DNA of 64,000 bases from Turritopsis dohrnii (GCA_027922465.2 BQMF02000103.1:620001-684000); one strand, 5' to 3'; shown: positions 10,780-24,000, counted from the first letter of the stretch. A program made the numbers and translations. The notes: generated from the letters alone by a model not told the origin.

Positions 10780-10940
10780 GAAGAAAATTTGCCTAAGGAG
10801 CCCCGGGTTTACACACTTTAATGAATGAACTGGAAGAAAATTTGCCTAAGGTACAACCATGGGTTAACACTTTATTGAATGAACCAGAAGAAAATTTGCC
10901 TAAGGTACAACCATGGGTTTACACACTTTATTGAATGAAT
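10780..10940. repeat. Three tandem 53-54 bp units
   Basis: Units start GAAGAAAATTTGCCTAAGG at 10780, 10833 and 10887, each followed by a TTTACACACTTTA-like segment and ending GAATGAA. Confidence 0.85.
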
Positions 10941-11739
10941 GGTCACCAAATCTGCACAAAACGACGTGGGAGACCTTCGAATTAGACCCAGTTCAACATG
11001 GATTCGCTAGAAAACATCGTTGCAGCTTTTGATAGCAATAATGAAGTATTAATTAGGAAATTTTGAATTCACTTAATACATCTGTTGAAAACAGACTTCA
11101 AAATCTAGGAAAAGCATTTTTTTCGAGTCATGTCTCTTCTTTTGCTTATGCGAAATGAAAACATTGTGGCTGCTTTAAAGCAAGTGTTTTATTTTATGTA
11201 GTATAAATGATTAGCATGGATTATTAGCACCATAATTCGTTGACCATAAGTATGACGACAGTTAATTATTAGCTCAGCTATGTATAATAAGTTTGTTTGT
11301 GTCAACTGAACCGAAGCCTTTTCTTTATTGATTAATGATGTATATAAATATTTTTGGTATCTGTTTCTGTTAACCAAAAATACATCTGTAAAAATGTTAT
11401 GGAGTTACGTTTGAATGACTGAGTTTATAATACACAAAGTCATTGTTATTTTTCTGAGTTGTTTTGCGTAGGCAGCTGCATGGTTTTTTTAGCACCAGTA
11501 TCTCAACCTGGTAACTTATTTGTACAGTTCAGTATATAATTTTTCTTGGTTCGAGATGACTGTCTGGTTTTGAATTAAAGAACTTTAAAAGGATCCTGTG
11601 TCCAAAATGATACGAACCAATATGATAGAGATCAAAAAGCCTCTTGTTAGTATTACTTACTCCCAGTTTCTGAGATATGTATTTAATTTTTAAAATCTTA
11701 CATTCACTTTATGCAATGCATATATTTTATGATATGTAA

Positions 11740-11904
11740 CAGTGGTGGATCTAGAGGTATGTCGAAATTTGTGTATGAGAGCATTAACATAATTTGTGAA
11801 TTCAATTTATATTTCCAATGGGATTATTTGGACGCTTTTCCTTTATGGTTAGATTGCTAACACTCTTCTACACAAATTTCGACATACCTCTAGATCCGCC
11901 ACTG
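11740..11904. mobile_element. 165-bp MITE, copy 1 (CAGTGGCGGATCTAGAGG family)
   Basis: Inverted ends CAGTGGTGGATCTAGAGG and CCTCTAGATCCGCCACTG extend about 37 bp each. It is more than 90% identical to the copy at 19152-19316. Flanks TGTAA and TATAA are a 5-bp duplication with one mismatch. Confidence 0.88.
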
Positions 11905-13310
11905 TATAATAAGATAGTATATAGGTTAACTTTCTCATCGCAAGTTATCATTAATACTATATCTTTCTAATTTACTATAGAGAGAAAGGGCTTTCACTCT
12001 GAGTGAGTGATAAGAAAATGAAGTTATAATATATTGAGAGTTTATACACATAAACAAAGAATAAACATCTTATTACATAATTATCTATTGTATCATTTCA
12101 TGATTTTTAAATCAAAATATCTGCCCAAGGAAACAGAATTTCCAAAAACTATAACACTTCTGAAACAACTTTGTGCATTCTATCATCCCTCGAAATATCA
12201 TTTTGGATGCAGAAACACTTTAACATCTTTGGAGTTATTCTTTCATTTTATAAAAACCACCTACGTTATGTCTTCTTTTGAAAAAGGTAATTACATAATG
12301 TTTTAGTTTGACTTCTTGTTTCCTATGCTATATACATTAAATTCTGGAAAAAATGTTGTAGCTCTTATTAGAGAGGAAGCAGTACATAATTTATCTGTTG
12401 TTGTGTAGTTTTATATATGTAGGTTCTTGGACTTGTCTCAGGGATTTCTGGAAGCACCATCTTTATATTGTGGTTGATATTAATTATTGTTTTTATTTTG
12501 CTCCCGGATAATGATCAAGGAGCTTGTCTCTAACTTTGATTTTGGTCATTTTACTCTATTTCTTAACATGATTTCTTTTCTTTTCTTTCTATATGACCAT
12601 CTTGACCATAGTACATAGATGAAATATCATGTATTTATCTGAATGCTCCAATCTATCATGGTATAGGTGATTGAAAATTTATTTATTTGATTCATTACAA
12701 GTATGTTTTCATTTGGTGGATTCTTCCTGTTCATGTACAAGCAATCAAGAAAATGAAGAAGATAACAGATGAAATATACAATTTATTGGTTATTTACTTA
12801 ACCTCCAATCTGGCAGAAAATATTATTTTGGTCTACATAACGTAGTTCAATACATTATATTCATACTCAAGTTTTCTTTTGTTTATTTCCCTTATTCCAT
12901 TATTTCAGCAATACAGGCTTGCATTATAACACTCCTTACGTCAGGACGAATTAATTCGAGTTAATATTTTTTACATTTCGAAAAGTATGTATTAGATTGG
13001 GCGTAAACTGGCGTAAATTTCATCGATTGCGCCCTTATGTGTGTTTGGCAAAAAAAAATTTGCCTAACCCTTAAAAAATCCTAGATCCGCCCCTGCTATA
13101 TAGCCATGCCTTTACCCATGCACTTCTTTCTTTTGATTTTCTGCGTTCAACTTTCTTTTTTGATAACAACAGCAGCTGCTGTTTCTTCCTCAGATTCTAT
13201 GTTTGTAATTTTCAATGATAGTGTATTTGCGCCAAAATTTTTAAATTTCAATGTCATTGGAATGTATCATTGAAAAATGATCATTGAAAAATGGTAGTGT
13301 ATTTCAGCCT

Positions 13311-13590
13311 TAAACAGAAACGAAATCGGTTGGCAAAATGTTTCACATTGTATGTACATATTTGAAAAGTATTTAAAGAATTATAAAGAACTTACTGTTT
13401 TGACCAAAAAATATATAATCGATCTTTTTTGCGCATTGCATTTAGCATCGAACTGAACTCTTAAAATTTCGTCCTGATTCATATATCTTAATTGGAACAT
13501 TAAGATTCGAAATTTTCAGTAGTCAGAAAACAATGACGGCCTTTATTTACTAAGTTGCATTGCAATTTGAATAAAGAGAAATTTAGTATA
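13311..13590. other. Spacer before peroxidase gene 1, nothing identified
   Basis: No ATG exon with signal peptide and phase-1 donor was found here. Confidence 0.4.
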
Positions 13591-13727
13591 TATGTTACGG
13601 GGAATATGATAAATTGGGAATAATGCATATTCCCCGGTTATTATGCATAATAACCCTAACCCTAACCCTGTTAGAATAACTGGTTAATATGCGTAATCCC
13701 CGAATGTATCACAATCCCCGAAACATA
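13591..13727. mobile_element. 137-bp MITE-like inverted repeat with a short telomeric tract
   Basis: Left arm TATGTTACGGGGAATATGAT pairs with the complement of the right arm TATGTTTCGGGGATTGTGAT. The centre holds the perfect palindrome GGTTATTATGCATAATAACC (13637-13656) running into three CCCTAA units (13652-13669). Confidence 0.6.
13652..13669 (-). repeat. Interstitial telomeric tract (TTAGGG)3
   Basis: Three CCCTAA units on the plus strand, at the centre of the small inverted repeat. A degenerate AACCCTAACC also occurs near 29880. Confidence 0.85.
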
Positions 13728-13973
13728 TTTATTAGTGTTTTAGCATCACAATTATCTTCTACGTACTTATTTTTGTAAGCTATACACTCTGACCAGGGCT
13801 ATATAAACTCTTGTGTCAGAATTACTACAGAAAAACTACCTACCCACTCTGTTGTCTAGACAAGGTGACTCTTTTGCATTGGGCATGATAAATTGTAAAG
13901 CGAATTCGAACTTCTTCATTTCCTAAGAACGAACATGCTCTTCTGTTTGTTTCAAAGAGTTAATTAATTTTAG

Positions 13974-16074
13974 AAAACTCTTTAAAAGACTGCAAGAAAC
14001 AGCTTCCACGACCAAGCTGCCATGGCAAATACAGCAAAAACGCAGAAAGGACACTAGATGGGACATGCAACAACTTCTATAATCCAAGACTTGGCTCTGC
14101 TTTTCAGCCACTTAAACGGTTTGCTCGTAAGTATTTATCACAGAAAAAGTATTTCATTGATTTCCGTGAAGCAATTAAAATTGCATGACAACATCTTTAT
14201 AAAGTCAAATGCGGACTCATGGATATTAGAAAACAGATTACAACTTGAAGTGCTAACTAAAATTTAAAAGAGTTTACCAAAGTAACTGATGTCTTCTTTA
14301 CTTCAGATCCTAAATACAAATCAACCCAGAACCGTATACCAAAAGGCATACCAATGAATCCAGGACCATCACCACATGAAGTGTCAAAGGGAATTTTCGA
14401 AGTACTCTCTGACGACAATGGAAATAGTGCCATGTCCTCAGAATTACATATGACGTATGGACAATTTCTCGATCACGACCAATCATTAACTCCAAATCCT
14501 GGTGGCTGTGATGACCCAACGTAAGCACCATTAAAATAACTTCACAAAATTTTTTCCTCCACTCTTAACAGTGTACTCAAAATCGCCAAAGAATAAAGAG
14601 ACTACCTATTAACTTATCGCATTTTATTCTTATGATTCAGATGCATAACTGGAAGCAAACACGATTTCCATTACCCATGCTTTCCGATAGAATATTCCAA
14701 CAGAGTGTACAAAGGTTGCACAAAATTCACTCGATCGTTTGCATCATGTGAAGGTAGTTATAATAAAGGAACGCGTGAACAGATAAATGTTTTGTCGTCA
14801 TATATTGACGGATCAATGGTATATGGCATAGATCAAATAACTTTGAAAAAACTGCGTACAAATGACGGTACCAATAAATTTTAATTTCTTATCCCATTAC
14901 TATCGGACATTGTGACCACCAGTTGACAACTATATTATTTCTTATTTTTTGCTACCACATAGGAACTGGTGAAATGAGAGTCACCTCTAAAGATCTCCTT
15001 CCTTTGGATCCAGATAACAAAAAGGATCCTTGCAAAGACAGAGGAGGCTGCTTCTTAGCCGGTGACGTCAGAAATAACGAACACATCGCCTTGGCTGGCT
15101 TTCACACAATTTTTGTTAGAGAACACAATCGCATAGCCAGAGAATTGAAAAAATTGAATTCTTATTGCAACGGTGAGAAAATATTTCAATCAACACGAAA
15201 GATAATTTGGGCAATTATCCAGCATATAACTTACGAAGAATATGTCCCCACATTAGCAACATTAAGGAAATATATAGGATACAACTCTCACACCGATCCC
15301 TCTATATCAAACGCATTCTCAACGGCAGCATTCAGATATGGACATAGCCAAGTTAAAAATTCTTGGGGACAGCTAAACAAGAACTTTGATCCGATAGGCC
15401 CTAATCTGCCGTTACAAGATTCTTTCTTTGACAATCGAATGATTTTTAAAAGCGGTATAGAGCCTACATTTTACGGATTGGTGGGAAACTCATCTGAAGA
15501 TGTAGATCTCAAATTTGCATCGGGTATTGCTGACAAACTTCATATACCTACTGGTGAAAAAGGTCATGCTAACCTTATCGCAATAAATCTTCAAAGAAGC
15601 AGAGATCATGGCTTGCCTGGCTACAATACGTATAGAAGAATTTGCAAACTGGGAGAAGCCAAAACGTTCGACGATCTTTCCCGCGACATACCAAGTAAGA
15701 AAACACGTGATGCTTTGCAAAGTACATATGGTCGCGTAAACGATGTCGAACTATTCGTGGGTGGACTCGCTGAAAAACATCTTCCAAATAAGCTGGTTGG
15801 GCCCACCTTCAGCTGCATCATCAAAGATCAGTTTGAACGCCTTCGAGATGGTGACCGATTTTTCTACAAGCGCCGAGGAATCTTTACAAGACAACAACTG
15901 ATTGAAATCGAAAAGGTTACCATGGCAAAGGTTCTTTGCAATACACTGAAAGGTGTCGTCTCCATGCAGAAAGATGTATTCATAACATTTCAAACTGGTG
16001 TGACAAAAAGGCACGAATGTTCTGGATTGAAAGGCATTAACCTTAAGTGGTGGAAAGATTACAGTACTGGGTGA
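13974..16074 (+). CDS. Animal haem peroxidase gene 1 (first exon not found)
   Basis: Four exons: 13974-14126, 14307-14520, 14641-14867, 14963-16074, with GT-AG introns and the same phases and lengths as gene 2 except the last exon. Seen: RTLDGTCNN start of the catalytic domain; distal motif GQFLDHDQSLTP with the Gln, haem-linked Asp, distal His and calcium Asp; calcium loop LSSYIDGSMVYG; catalytic Arg and haem-linked Glu in AGDVRNNE; REHNRIAREL; proximal His in AFRYGHSQ. The near-invariant RGRDHG motif reads RSRDHG here. The 3' end has lost about 22 bp relative to gene 2, so it stops after KDYSTG and lacks the acidic tail. The signal-peptide exon expected upstream is absent from the visible spacer and may lie beyond, or have been lost to, the 9961-13310 insertion. 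Family reaction: H2O2-dependent oxidation outside the cell. Confidence 0.85.
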
Positions 16075-16687
16075 CGAGTTGAACTCGATCCAATACAATG
16101 AGTAAGAGGAATGGAACTAAAAACATCGAAGTGCAAAGCTCTTATTTATTTTCCAGTAGAATTTATATCTGCCTCTCCTGTAAACTGTCAGTAGAATTTT
16201 GATACGTCATTCAAGTGATTCTGCAATAATTGTTTTTCCGGGGACTATTCCCTGGAGGACAATCATCTGCTGGGGCAATTTTCCAGAAGGAATTATCTTT
16301 ACATCTACTCCACCGTAGATGTACTAAAGTTAATAAGTGTCTACGAAATGACGGGCATTTTTGTTGCAAATTTTTAGATGGACTAATTAAGCTTATCTGG
16401 GAGAGAAGTAAAATGTTCTATTCTACATAAGACTCAAGATATCGTGCTAATTTACTTAAAACTTCTAATCTATATTACCATGTATTCATTGCGTGTTTAT
16501 GATGTTTTTGCATAATTTTATCAACTTCAGCAGATTATGCATGCCTAATGCTTTACTTTCGCCAAAGTTATAACAATTTTGCAAGTGGATAGCACTTGAA
16601 ATTTATCACACATTCGGGACCTCGACAATGAGGCGCATCACGGAAAGTTTAATAGACAATTTTGAGTTTGTTCTCTTTCTGCTTTAT
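16075..16687. other. 3' flank of peroxidase gene 1
   Basis: The first 50 bases still align to the last codons of gene 2 (ACTCGATCCAATA, AGAGGAATGGAAC), out of frame. The rest shows nothing recognisable. Confidence 0.5.
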
Positions 16688-17205
16688 GACTCCATGTTTT
16701 GAAATAGACCTTTCCCGAATTTCTGTTTTAACACCGTCTTATGACCTAGCATCTAAGTTTTGCCTCTTTTTCAAACTCTTAATTACTTCTAAATATTCCA
16801 CTGGGGAACTGAACGAACGAGTAACTACAGTGTGTATCAAAATGTCTTATCCACCAACCGTTATGGCGTATTTTTCATTACATGTCTGATAAAATATTGT
16901 GAATTTAATGAACCAAATCGCTGAGTTTTTCTTCAATATCTTTTCGAAGAACAAATATTTTGGAAAACATTTTATATTAATGGATGGAACATGAAAAGTT
17001 CTTTCTTGTGATATAAAATTCACAATATTTTATCAGATGTGATAAAAATACGCCATGAAAGTTGGTCGATAAGACAATATGATACACACTGTATTACTTA
17101 CTGAAAACGTTATGCAATTAGAAAAACAATAAAAACCATAGAAACTAAGCGAAACTTGATAACTAAGCATTAACTCGGCATTTAAACAGAAATTTGGGAA
17201 AGGTG
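16688..17205. repeat. Inverted repeat arms of a CCCGAATTTCTGTTTT family around a MITE
   Basis: 16688-16770 (ACCTTTCCCGAATTTCTGTT) pairs with the complement of 17130-17205. A third copy is at 35695-35765 on the minus strand. The pair flanks the MITE at 16828-17091 and may be the ends of an older element. Confidence 0.55.
16828..17091. mobile_element. 264-bp Tc1/mariner-type MITE
   Basis: Inverted ends CAGTGTGTATCAAAATGTCT and complement CAGTGTGTATCATATTGTCT run for about 55 bp. TA flanks each side (16826-16827, 17092-17093), as for Tc1/mariner. No coding capacity. Confidence 0.8.
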
Positions 17206-19151
17206 TATTGCACTTAACACTTGGTGTCAATGGATGTCAAGATGTGTTTAGATATCTATTACGTAGTTATTCGAAATCTCTACGCAGAAATCTCATTGGT
17301 AAAATTCTGAAAGGATGCAAAATTTGTAGCAGATTCAAAAAAATGCGATCGTGTATTCAGACCTCCCAGATTTACCTCAATGTTGATTACGGGAAAGTCA
17401 TGCATTCGACGACGTAGGTACAGGGACCGAGGAGTGTAGCTAACCTTGCAATAAATAAGTTTCACGTGATTACTCTGAAATTATCTAAAAGTCGAAAAGT
17501 TGTTTGAAATTTGTTCTAAAGCGTTTTAAAATTGATTCAGTGCGCATCGATCATGAAAAAAAATATGTCAACTATGACTTCAAGGCATTTGCAGTGGTCA
17601 GCAACTTCAATAGTCTCTGGCTTTTCAGTTTAAATAGTGGAATTAGTCCAATGAAAATTTCACGTGATCAGAACACAATCTTGGTTCCATTCGGCTGATG
17701 TTCTGGATATAAATTTCACTTGAACTTGGTTTAACATTTTGGATCCAATGTCCAATTGGTTATGGTTTTTTCCTACTGAATCTGGGCTAACGCCATTGAC
17801 GAATTTTCATGTGAGGCCACCGAAGTAGTTTGATAGTGTAGTTTTATCAAGTTTCTCCCAACACCACCGAGCATCATCTGCATTATCAAATATGGGACAT
17901 ATTGGCGAAGGAACCTCATGAAAATCCTTGATCATGGCACTAACACTAACGTTAACAAAGTTGGTTTAAAAAGGTTTTTAAGCTTAGGTTGAAAGTTTAA
18001 TACACTACAAATGAGGCGGTGGTTTGATATTGCCAGTTCGTAGATTGGTATATAGAAAATATAAGTATACTGTGAGTATCTTTAAAGAATTTAATATATG
18101 TGTAGCTGACTTGATGTAGGTTGTTGTCATGTCGTAACTGTTTGAACTGTCACAAAGTCGGAAGTGTTTTCCTTGATCGTTATAGGATGGATAACAATAT
18201 TGTTTGGAATAAACTTTCCTTTTTAACAGCATTATACATGTTAACACAAACTCTTTGTTCACATTCTATTTTTACAAGAAATCAGGATTCGAGCACAAAA
18301 AATATTAAAAAACTTGAGTGCTGGATTTGAGTTATCCAAAGAAATTTTTTAGATCTATGAAAGCAAAAATATTCCTTGTATTATTATCACTCGAATTAAC
18401 TGTTTCAAAGATATTTTAGCTAATCGTCAGACGAAATGCTTCAAATTAGACGATGTCGCTTATGGATCTACAATATATTCACAATATATCCTTAAGGACT
18501 GGATACTTGAGTTTGGTTGTCATATTTTCATCTTCAAAACGAAATGGTTTGGTTTTTCCAAACAACAAAGCAGACAAAAGCATCGACATTAATAAAATGT
18601 TTTAAGATGGCGTTAACTTCGAATCTTGCTCTAATGACTTTGCCTTTGACACTACGTATAAGACGAAACAACTACAACTTGGTAGATATGATAAATCTCT
18701 GAGGTAAGTGTCGAGATGAAACAGATAAAAAAGTAAAAGTCTTTCATGCAATAGGCTTTTCGATTGCATGAATTTGGCGAGTTCTTCTTTCAATAATGTG
18801 CAAGGAATTTCAAAATTTTAATAAAATTTTCATATAATAATGATTTTTTTTATTTCTTTGCCATTTACACACGTTCTAAAAGATTAAAAATTTCGACAGC
18901 AGCCTCAGGTTATTCAACATTATATCCGAATCGGATTTCATAAGAACGAATTTGTAAACGTTTGCAATATTATGTGATTGTGATGACGTGCAGTTTTTTA
19001 CATCATGAAATAATGAAGGTATTAAGTAAAAACAATTAATAAGTAAAGCAGATTAAGTTCTGATAGCGCACATTTGTTATTGAAAACCACGAATATACAT
19101 AAAAAAACATAGAATCCTCACTGAAAATCACGAATGGTGAATGTGTATAGT
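17206..19151. other. Intergenic, no gene recognised
   Basis: Several open frames of 61-85 codons exist (for example 17504-17698 and 18005-18262), but none shows domain patterns or splice-supported extension. Confidence 0.45.
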
Positions 19152-19316
19152 CAGTGGCGGATCTAGAGGTATGTCGAAATTTGTGTAGGAGAGCATTAAC
19201 ATAATTTGTGAATTCAATTTATATTACCAATGGGATTATTTGAACGCTTTTCTTTTATGGTTAGATGGCTAACACTCTCCTACACAAATTTCGACATACC
19301 TCTAGATCCGCCACTG
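19152..19316. mobile_element. 165-bp MITE, copy 2
   Basis: Same family as 11740-11904. Ends CAGTGGCGGATCTAGAGG and its complement; perfect 5-bp flank ATAGT (19147-19151, 19317-19321). Confidence 0.9.
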
Positions 19317-19321
19317 ATAGT

Positions 19322-21052
19322 AAGTCCTATAAACGATTATTTGCGACGCCTACTTGTAAACAAAGAAAGAGCCACATGTACAACCACATTTATGGGGGTA
19401 TTGGGACCCTTTTTTGCCCGGTTTGATGGAATTTGGCGAAAAAATTGACTGGATTACCTATTTCAACCTCTGCCGGTAACGGCAAATCGTCCGTTTTTGT
19501 GCCGGTAGTTCGGTATTCATGTACAAAAGATTCGGTATTTCGGTATGGGATAGTTTGTCATATGCACCGCAGATATTAAAAAAGAAACGTAACCTATTAG
19601 TATCATTTGTCGGAATGGCTCTATGGTCGTTTCCAACTTTCCATAGCATTTTGCCAGAGGTGTTATTTGTTAAATCCTGTTAACGTTATAGAAATGTCTC
19701 CATTGCCAGAATTATGGCTATACCATAACACTTCTGAACGAAGTTGCTTTTTACTTGCACACTTGACACACATTTTTTTGTATTTCAATTTTGGAAACCA
19801 AAATTTTCTTCTACTAATTTTAGCCAAATTAGTATTTTTTTTAGCCCCCAATCCCAATCCCAATCCCAAGCCCCCAATCCCCCCACCCCCTCACTTTAAA
19901 ATCAGGTTAAATTTGAGTGGAAATTAATAACTATTATCAAATCATACGACGATAGTCTTTTTGCGGTGTGCATCGCTAATGTATGTTTACAGTAACAGTT
20001 TCATAGCGTTTGATAGATTTTATATTATTTAGTATCACATTTAACCATTTAAAATTGTTGTTAGGGTGTTGATTACTTCTCAGCGAATTTGACAAGAACG
20101 CAGGTATAACGAAGTAAAATTACGTTTTCAGGCTTTTGTTCTTTATGTGCAAAACATTTATTTAATCTCAGCGTGCATTGTTCTTTCGAAATATTCACAA
20201 CTCAAAAAAAAGGTAAAAAATGGAATTAATTAAAACTGCAACTGTAGCTACATTAAAAGCAGCAAGCAGATAAAGGAATACCGTGACTGTAGTTTCACAA
20301 TGAACAGACCAGAATATTTTAAATCGACAATGAAATCAGTTTGATTTTAATTGGAGGTAATTTTGGGTATAACAAGATATAAATTAACCTGAAGAGATCA
20401 GAAAACGTATAAACGAAATACTGTTGTCAAGGGAGGTTATAAGAATTTGAGAATTTATTTAGAAAAACATTCATAAACAAGATAAAGGTATAAGGCTGCA
20501 AGTGTATGTTTGTTTAATTTGTTTCTTTTACTTGTGCAATGTATTGATATATTTATTGATAGGAGTATCAATAAATACATCAATTAATCGACATTCCCTC
20601 GATGGGCTTTTAGTCTAAAAAACATCAAACAATTCATCATAACAAAAGAACTCTGTAAAAATAATTTCCCCTTGAATCAATATTTTTTAATTTGTTTATG
20701 ATCGTGTATTTCTTCTGATGTCACGGTAACCATTTTCAGGCTCTACGTAATGACTTTTTGTTAGTTTCGACTTATGACATATTTCGTATTACTAAAATTA
20801 AAATAACAATAATAGGTATTTCCGATTCCCCGAAATCTTTTTGTTTTTAATGAAAGATCTTTTCTCCTGATTTGATGATTAAGTAAATGTCGATTAAATT
20901 GTTCCTATTAGTCGAGTTATTATGTAAAACTCAGGAAAAAATACTTTTACTGTCTATTACGGTCTGTTAAAAACAAACTTTGCAATAAAATTTCATTTCA
21001 GAGAGAAAAAACTTGAAAACATTCAGGACATCTTAGTTCTCCTTGAAATAAA
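19322..21052. other. Upstream region of peroxidase gene 2
   Basis: Holds a short CCCAAT-type low-complexity tract (19848-19890) and a hairpin with 19-bp arms (20543-20561 with 20566-20584). No gene seen. A promoter for gene 2 should lie near the end, but no clear TATA or initiator stands out. Confidence 0.45.
20543..20584. repeat. Hairpin-forming inverted repeat
   Basis: Arms ATTGATATATTTATTGATA and TATCAATAAATACATCAAT pair with one mismatch around a 4-base loop. Confidence 0.6.
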
Positions 21053-24000
21053 ATGAAGATATTAACTGTCGTACTGATGATTTGCATCAGTGTCAGGTTA
21101 TGCAGTTCATGGCTCTCTTGGAATGGTGGTTATCGAAAAAAACCTTTGAAATTTGGTATGTATGAGTTACATGGTTTCTTCAATACATTTAAAAGCAGAA
21201 AACATAAGGAACTATATCACAATGCACTTCATCTGCCCTGTGTGGCTGGCTTCTTTTTATATCAATCTTTAAACTAGGAACATCCTGGTTTATTTCTTTT
21301 CTGATATCGACCATATATTAAAACCCAGAGTGATATTGTGAAGGTATGGAGGATAAGTCGGGTAAACATTTGTTTATTACTCATTCAATGTTATCATTAC
21401 CAATTGAATTTGCTAAGGTAATTCACTTGTAAATATAAATAAGAGTAGGAAAGAGTTTTGCTAGTCTGCAGTCACCAACAGGACTCTACCATTTAATGAT
21501 AAGAAGATATTATTCAAGGCATACCAGTTTTCTCATGGATGAGCTTGGGGAACTAGATAGGCAAAATCAAACATAACATAACTGTTCCTCATAATTTAAA
21601 GCCTCCTCTTAAGATTCATCTCATTTATTGTGTTTGTGTGTTCATGTGTGTATGTGCACCGATTATGCATATAAATAAATAAATAACAACTATATAAAAC
21701 AAAATTCCAGGTTATTAAGAATAAGAAGTCATGAGAATCCATTCGTTATTTGGTACTTTGCCAAACTTTTAAAACATAAATTATTGAACTTAACTCGTAA
21801 GAATTCTTCCTGTTTCTTCCTGTTTTCATAATTGAAACGTTAAAAAAAGAAATTTCACGAGAGAAAAATAACAGTGATTACTTATTAAATTATAAAGTTA
21901 AATTGCATAGCAATTGAGAATTTTAATTAAACAGAAATTTAGTGTCAGCGTAAGATTTAAATACCTTTCACATAGTTATTTTCGTAAGCTTTTCACATTG
22001 AACAGGGCCAGTTACCCACAAAATCTTGTACCAGAATAATTGACTAACGTGTAATAACTACCTTCATACTTCGTTGTTTACGGAAGATAACTCTGCTACA
22101 TTGAGTATGATTAATTGTTGAATTTATTCGAACTTTTCATTTTGTAATTTCATCAAACTAATTATAGGAAACACTTTGAAAGATTGCAAGAAACAGCTTC
22201 CACGACCTAGCTGCTATGGAAAATACAGCAAAAACGCAGAAAGGACACTAGACGGAACATGCAATAACTTCTATAGTCCGAGACTTGGTTCTGCTTTTCA
22301 GCCGCTCAAACGACTTGCTCGTAAGTATTTATCATATATGTAGTAATTCATTGATTTGTGAGTAGCAATTAACACTGAGAAATTGCGTGATTGCCTCCTT
22401 ATCAAATTCCGTGTAAATGCATGGATGTAAAAAGACAGATTACGATTAGATAAGTGAAAACGAGAAAAAACGATTTACCAAGTTAACTGAAGTCTTCTTT
22501 ACTTTAGCCCCTGCATATACATCAATCGACATTGGTACACCACATGGCTTTCCAATTAGACCACTACCGACTCCACATGAAGTATCAAAGGGGATATTCG
22601 AAGTACTCTCTGATGACAATGGGAATTATGCAATGTCTTCAAACTTACATATGACCTATGGTCAGTTCCTCGATCATGACCAATCGTTAACTCCAAATGC
22701 TGGTGGCTGTACTGATCCAAAGTATGGAACATTAACATAATTTCACGAATACCTTTTTTCTCCGTGCTTAACATTATACATTCTTTTTGTGCGATTTCTG
22801 ATAATTAAGTCTATTCTTAATAAGGAATAATTGGATCCTTTTATCTCACATAGTTAAATTCTCTTAACAATCTTGTTTAAGGATTACGTATTTCAAGAAT
22901 GAAAATAAAGATAAAATAAAGAGACTACCTATTAACTTACTGGATTTTATTCTTATGATTTAGATGCAAACCTGGAAGTTTCCACGATTTCCAATACCCA
23001 TGCTTTCCGATAAAATACTCCAACACAGAAGACAAAGGTTGCACAAAATTCACTCGATCGTTTGCATCCTGTGAGGGGAGTTATAAAAAAAGAACACGTG
23101 AACAAGTGAACGTTTTGTCGTCATATATAGACGCATCAATGGTATATGGCATAGATCAAAAAACTTTGAAAAAATTGCGAACAAATGATGGTAGGAAAAA
23201 ATGCTAATTCCTTATCCCGTTACTGTTGAACACATTGACCAATTGACAACCATATTGTTATTAATTGTTACCTCATAGGAACTGGTGAAATGAGAGTCAC
23301 CTCTAAAGATCTCCTGCCTTTGGATCCAGATAATAAAAAAAATCCTTGTAAAGATAGAGGAGGCTGCTTCTTAGCCGGTGATGTCAGAAATAACGAACAC
23401 ATCGCCTTGGCTGGCTTTCACACAATTTTTGTTAGAGAACACAATCGCATAGCCAGAGAATTGAAAAAATTAAATCCTCATTGGAAAGGCGAGAAAATAT
23501 TTCAAACAACACGAAAGATAATTTGGGCAATTATACAGCATATAACTTACGAAGAATATGTCCCCACATTAGCAACATTAAGGAAATATATAGGATACAG
23601 CTCCCACACCGATCCTTCAATATCAAACGCGTTTTCTACGGCAGCTTTTAGATATGGACACAGTCAAATTAAAAATTCTTGGGGACAGCTTAACAAGAAC
23701 TTTGATCCGATAGGCCCCAATGTGCCGTTACAAAATTCTTTCTTTGACAATCGATTGATTTTTAAAAGTGGTATAGAGCCTACATTTTACGGATTGGTGG
23801 GAAACTCATCTGAAGATGTAGATCTCAAATTTGCATCGGGTATTGCTGACAAACTTCATATACCTCCTGGTGAAAAAGGTCATGCTAACCTTATCGCAAT
23901 AAATCTTCAAAGAGGCAGAGATCATGGCTTGCCTGGCTACAATACGTATAGAAGAATTTGCAAACTGGGAGAAGCCAAAACATTCGACGATCTTTCCCGC

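Larger units (their letters stand above)
10463..13095. mobile_element. 2.6-kb hAT-like element with 5-bp TSD, nested
   Basis: Ends CAGGGGCGGATCCAGG and CCTAGATCCGCCCCTG are inverted, the common hAT end type. The five bases CTATA flank both sides (10458-10462, 13096-13100), a perfect short target duplication. No transposase frame was recognised; the longest frame (12034-12306) matches nothing I know. Confidence 0.72.
9961..13310. mobile_element. 3.35-kb TIR element with TAA target duplication (PIF/Harbinger-like size of TSD)
   Basis: Left end AGGCTAAAATACACTATCAT; right end complement AGGCTGAAATACACTACCAT. Both continue into repeated TTTTTCAATGATCATT words. TAA flanks each side (9958-9960, 13311-13313). 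A 3-bp TAA duplication is typical of PIF/Harbinger elements, but no transposase or DNA-binding gene survives. Most of the interior is the hAT-like insertion at 10463-13095. Confidence 0.75.

Noticed and set aside
15490..16098. Several minus-strand frames opposite peroxidase exon 5
   Set aside because: The same shadows occur opposite gene 2 exon 5, as expected from conserved codons on the plus strand.
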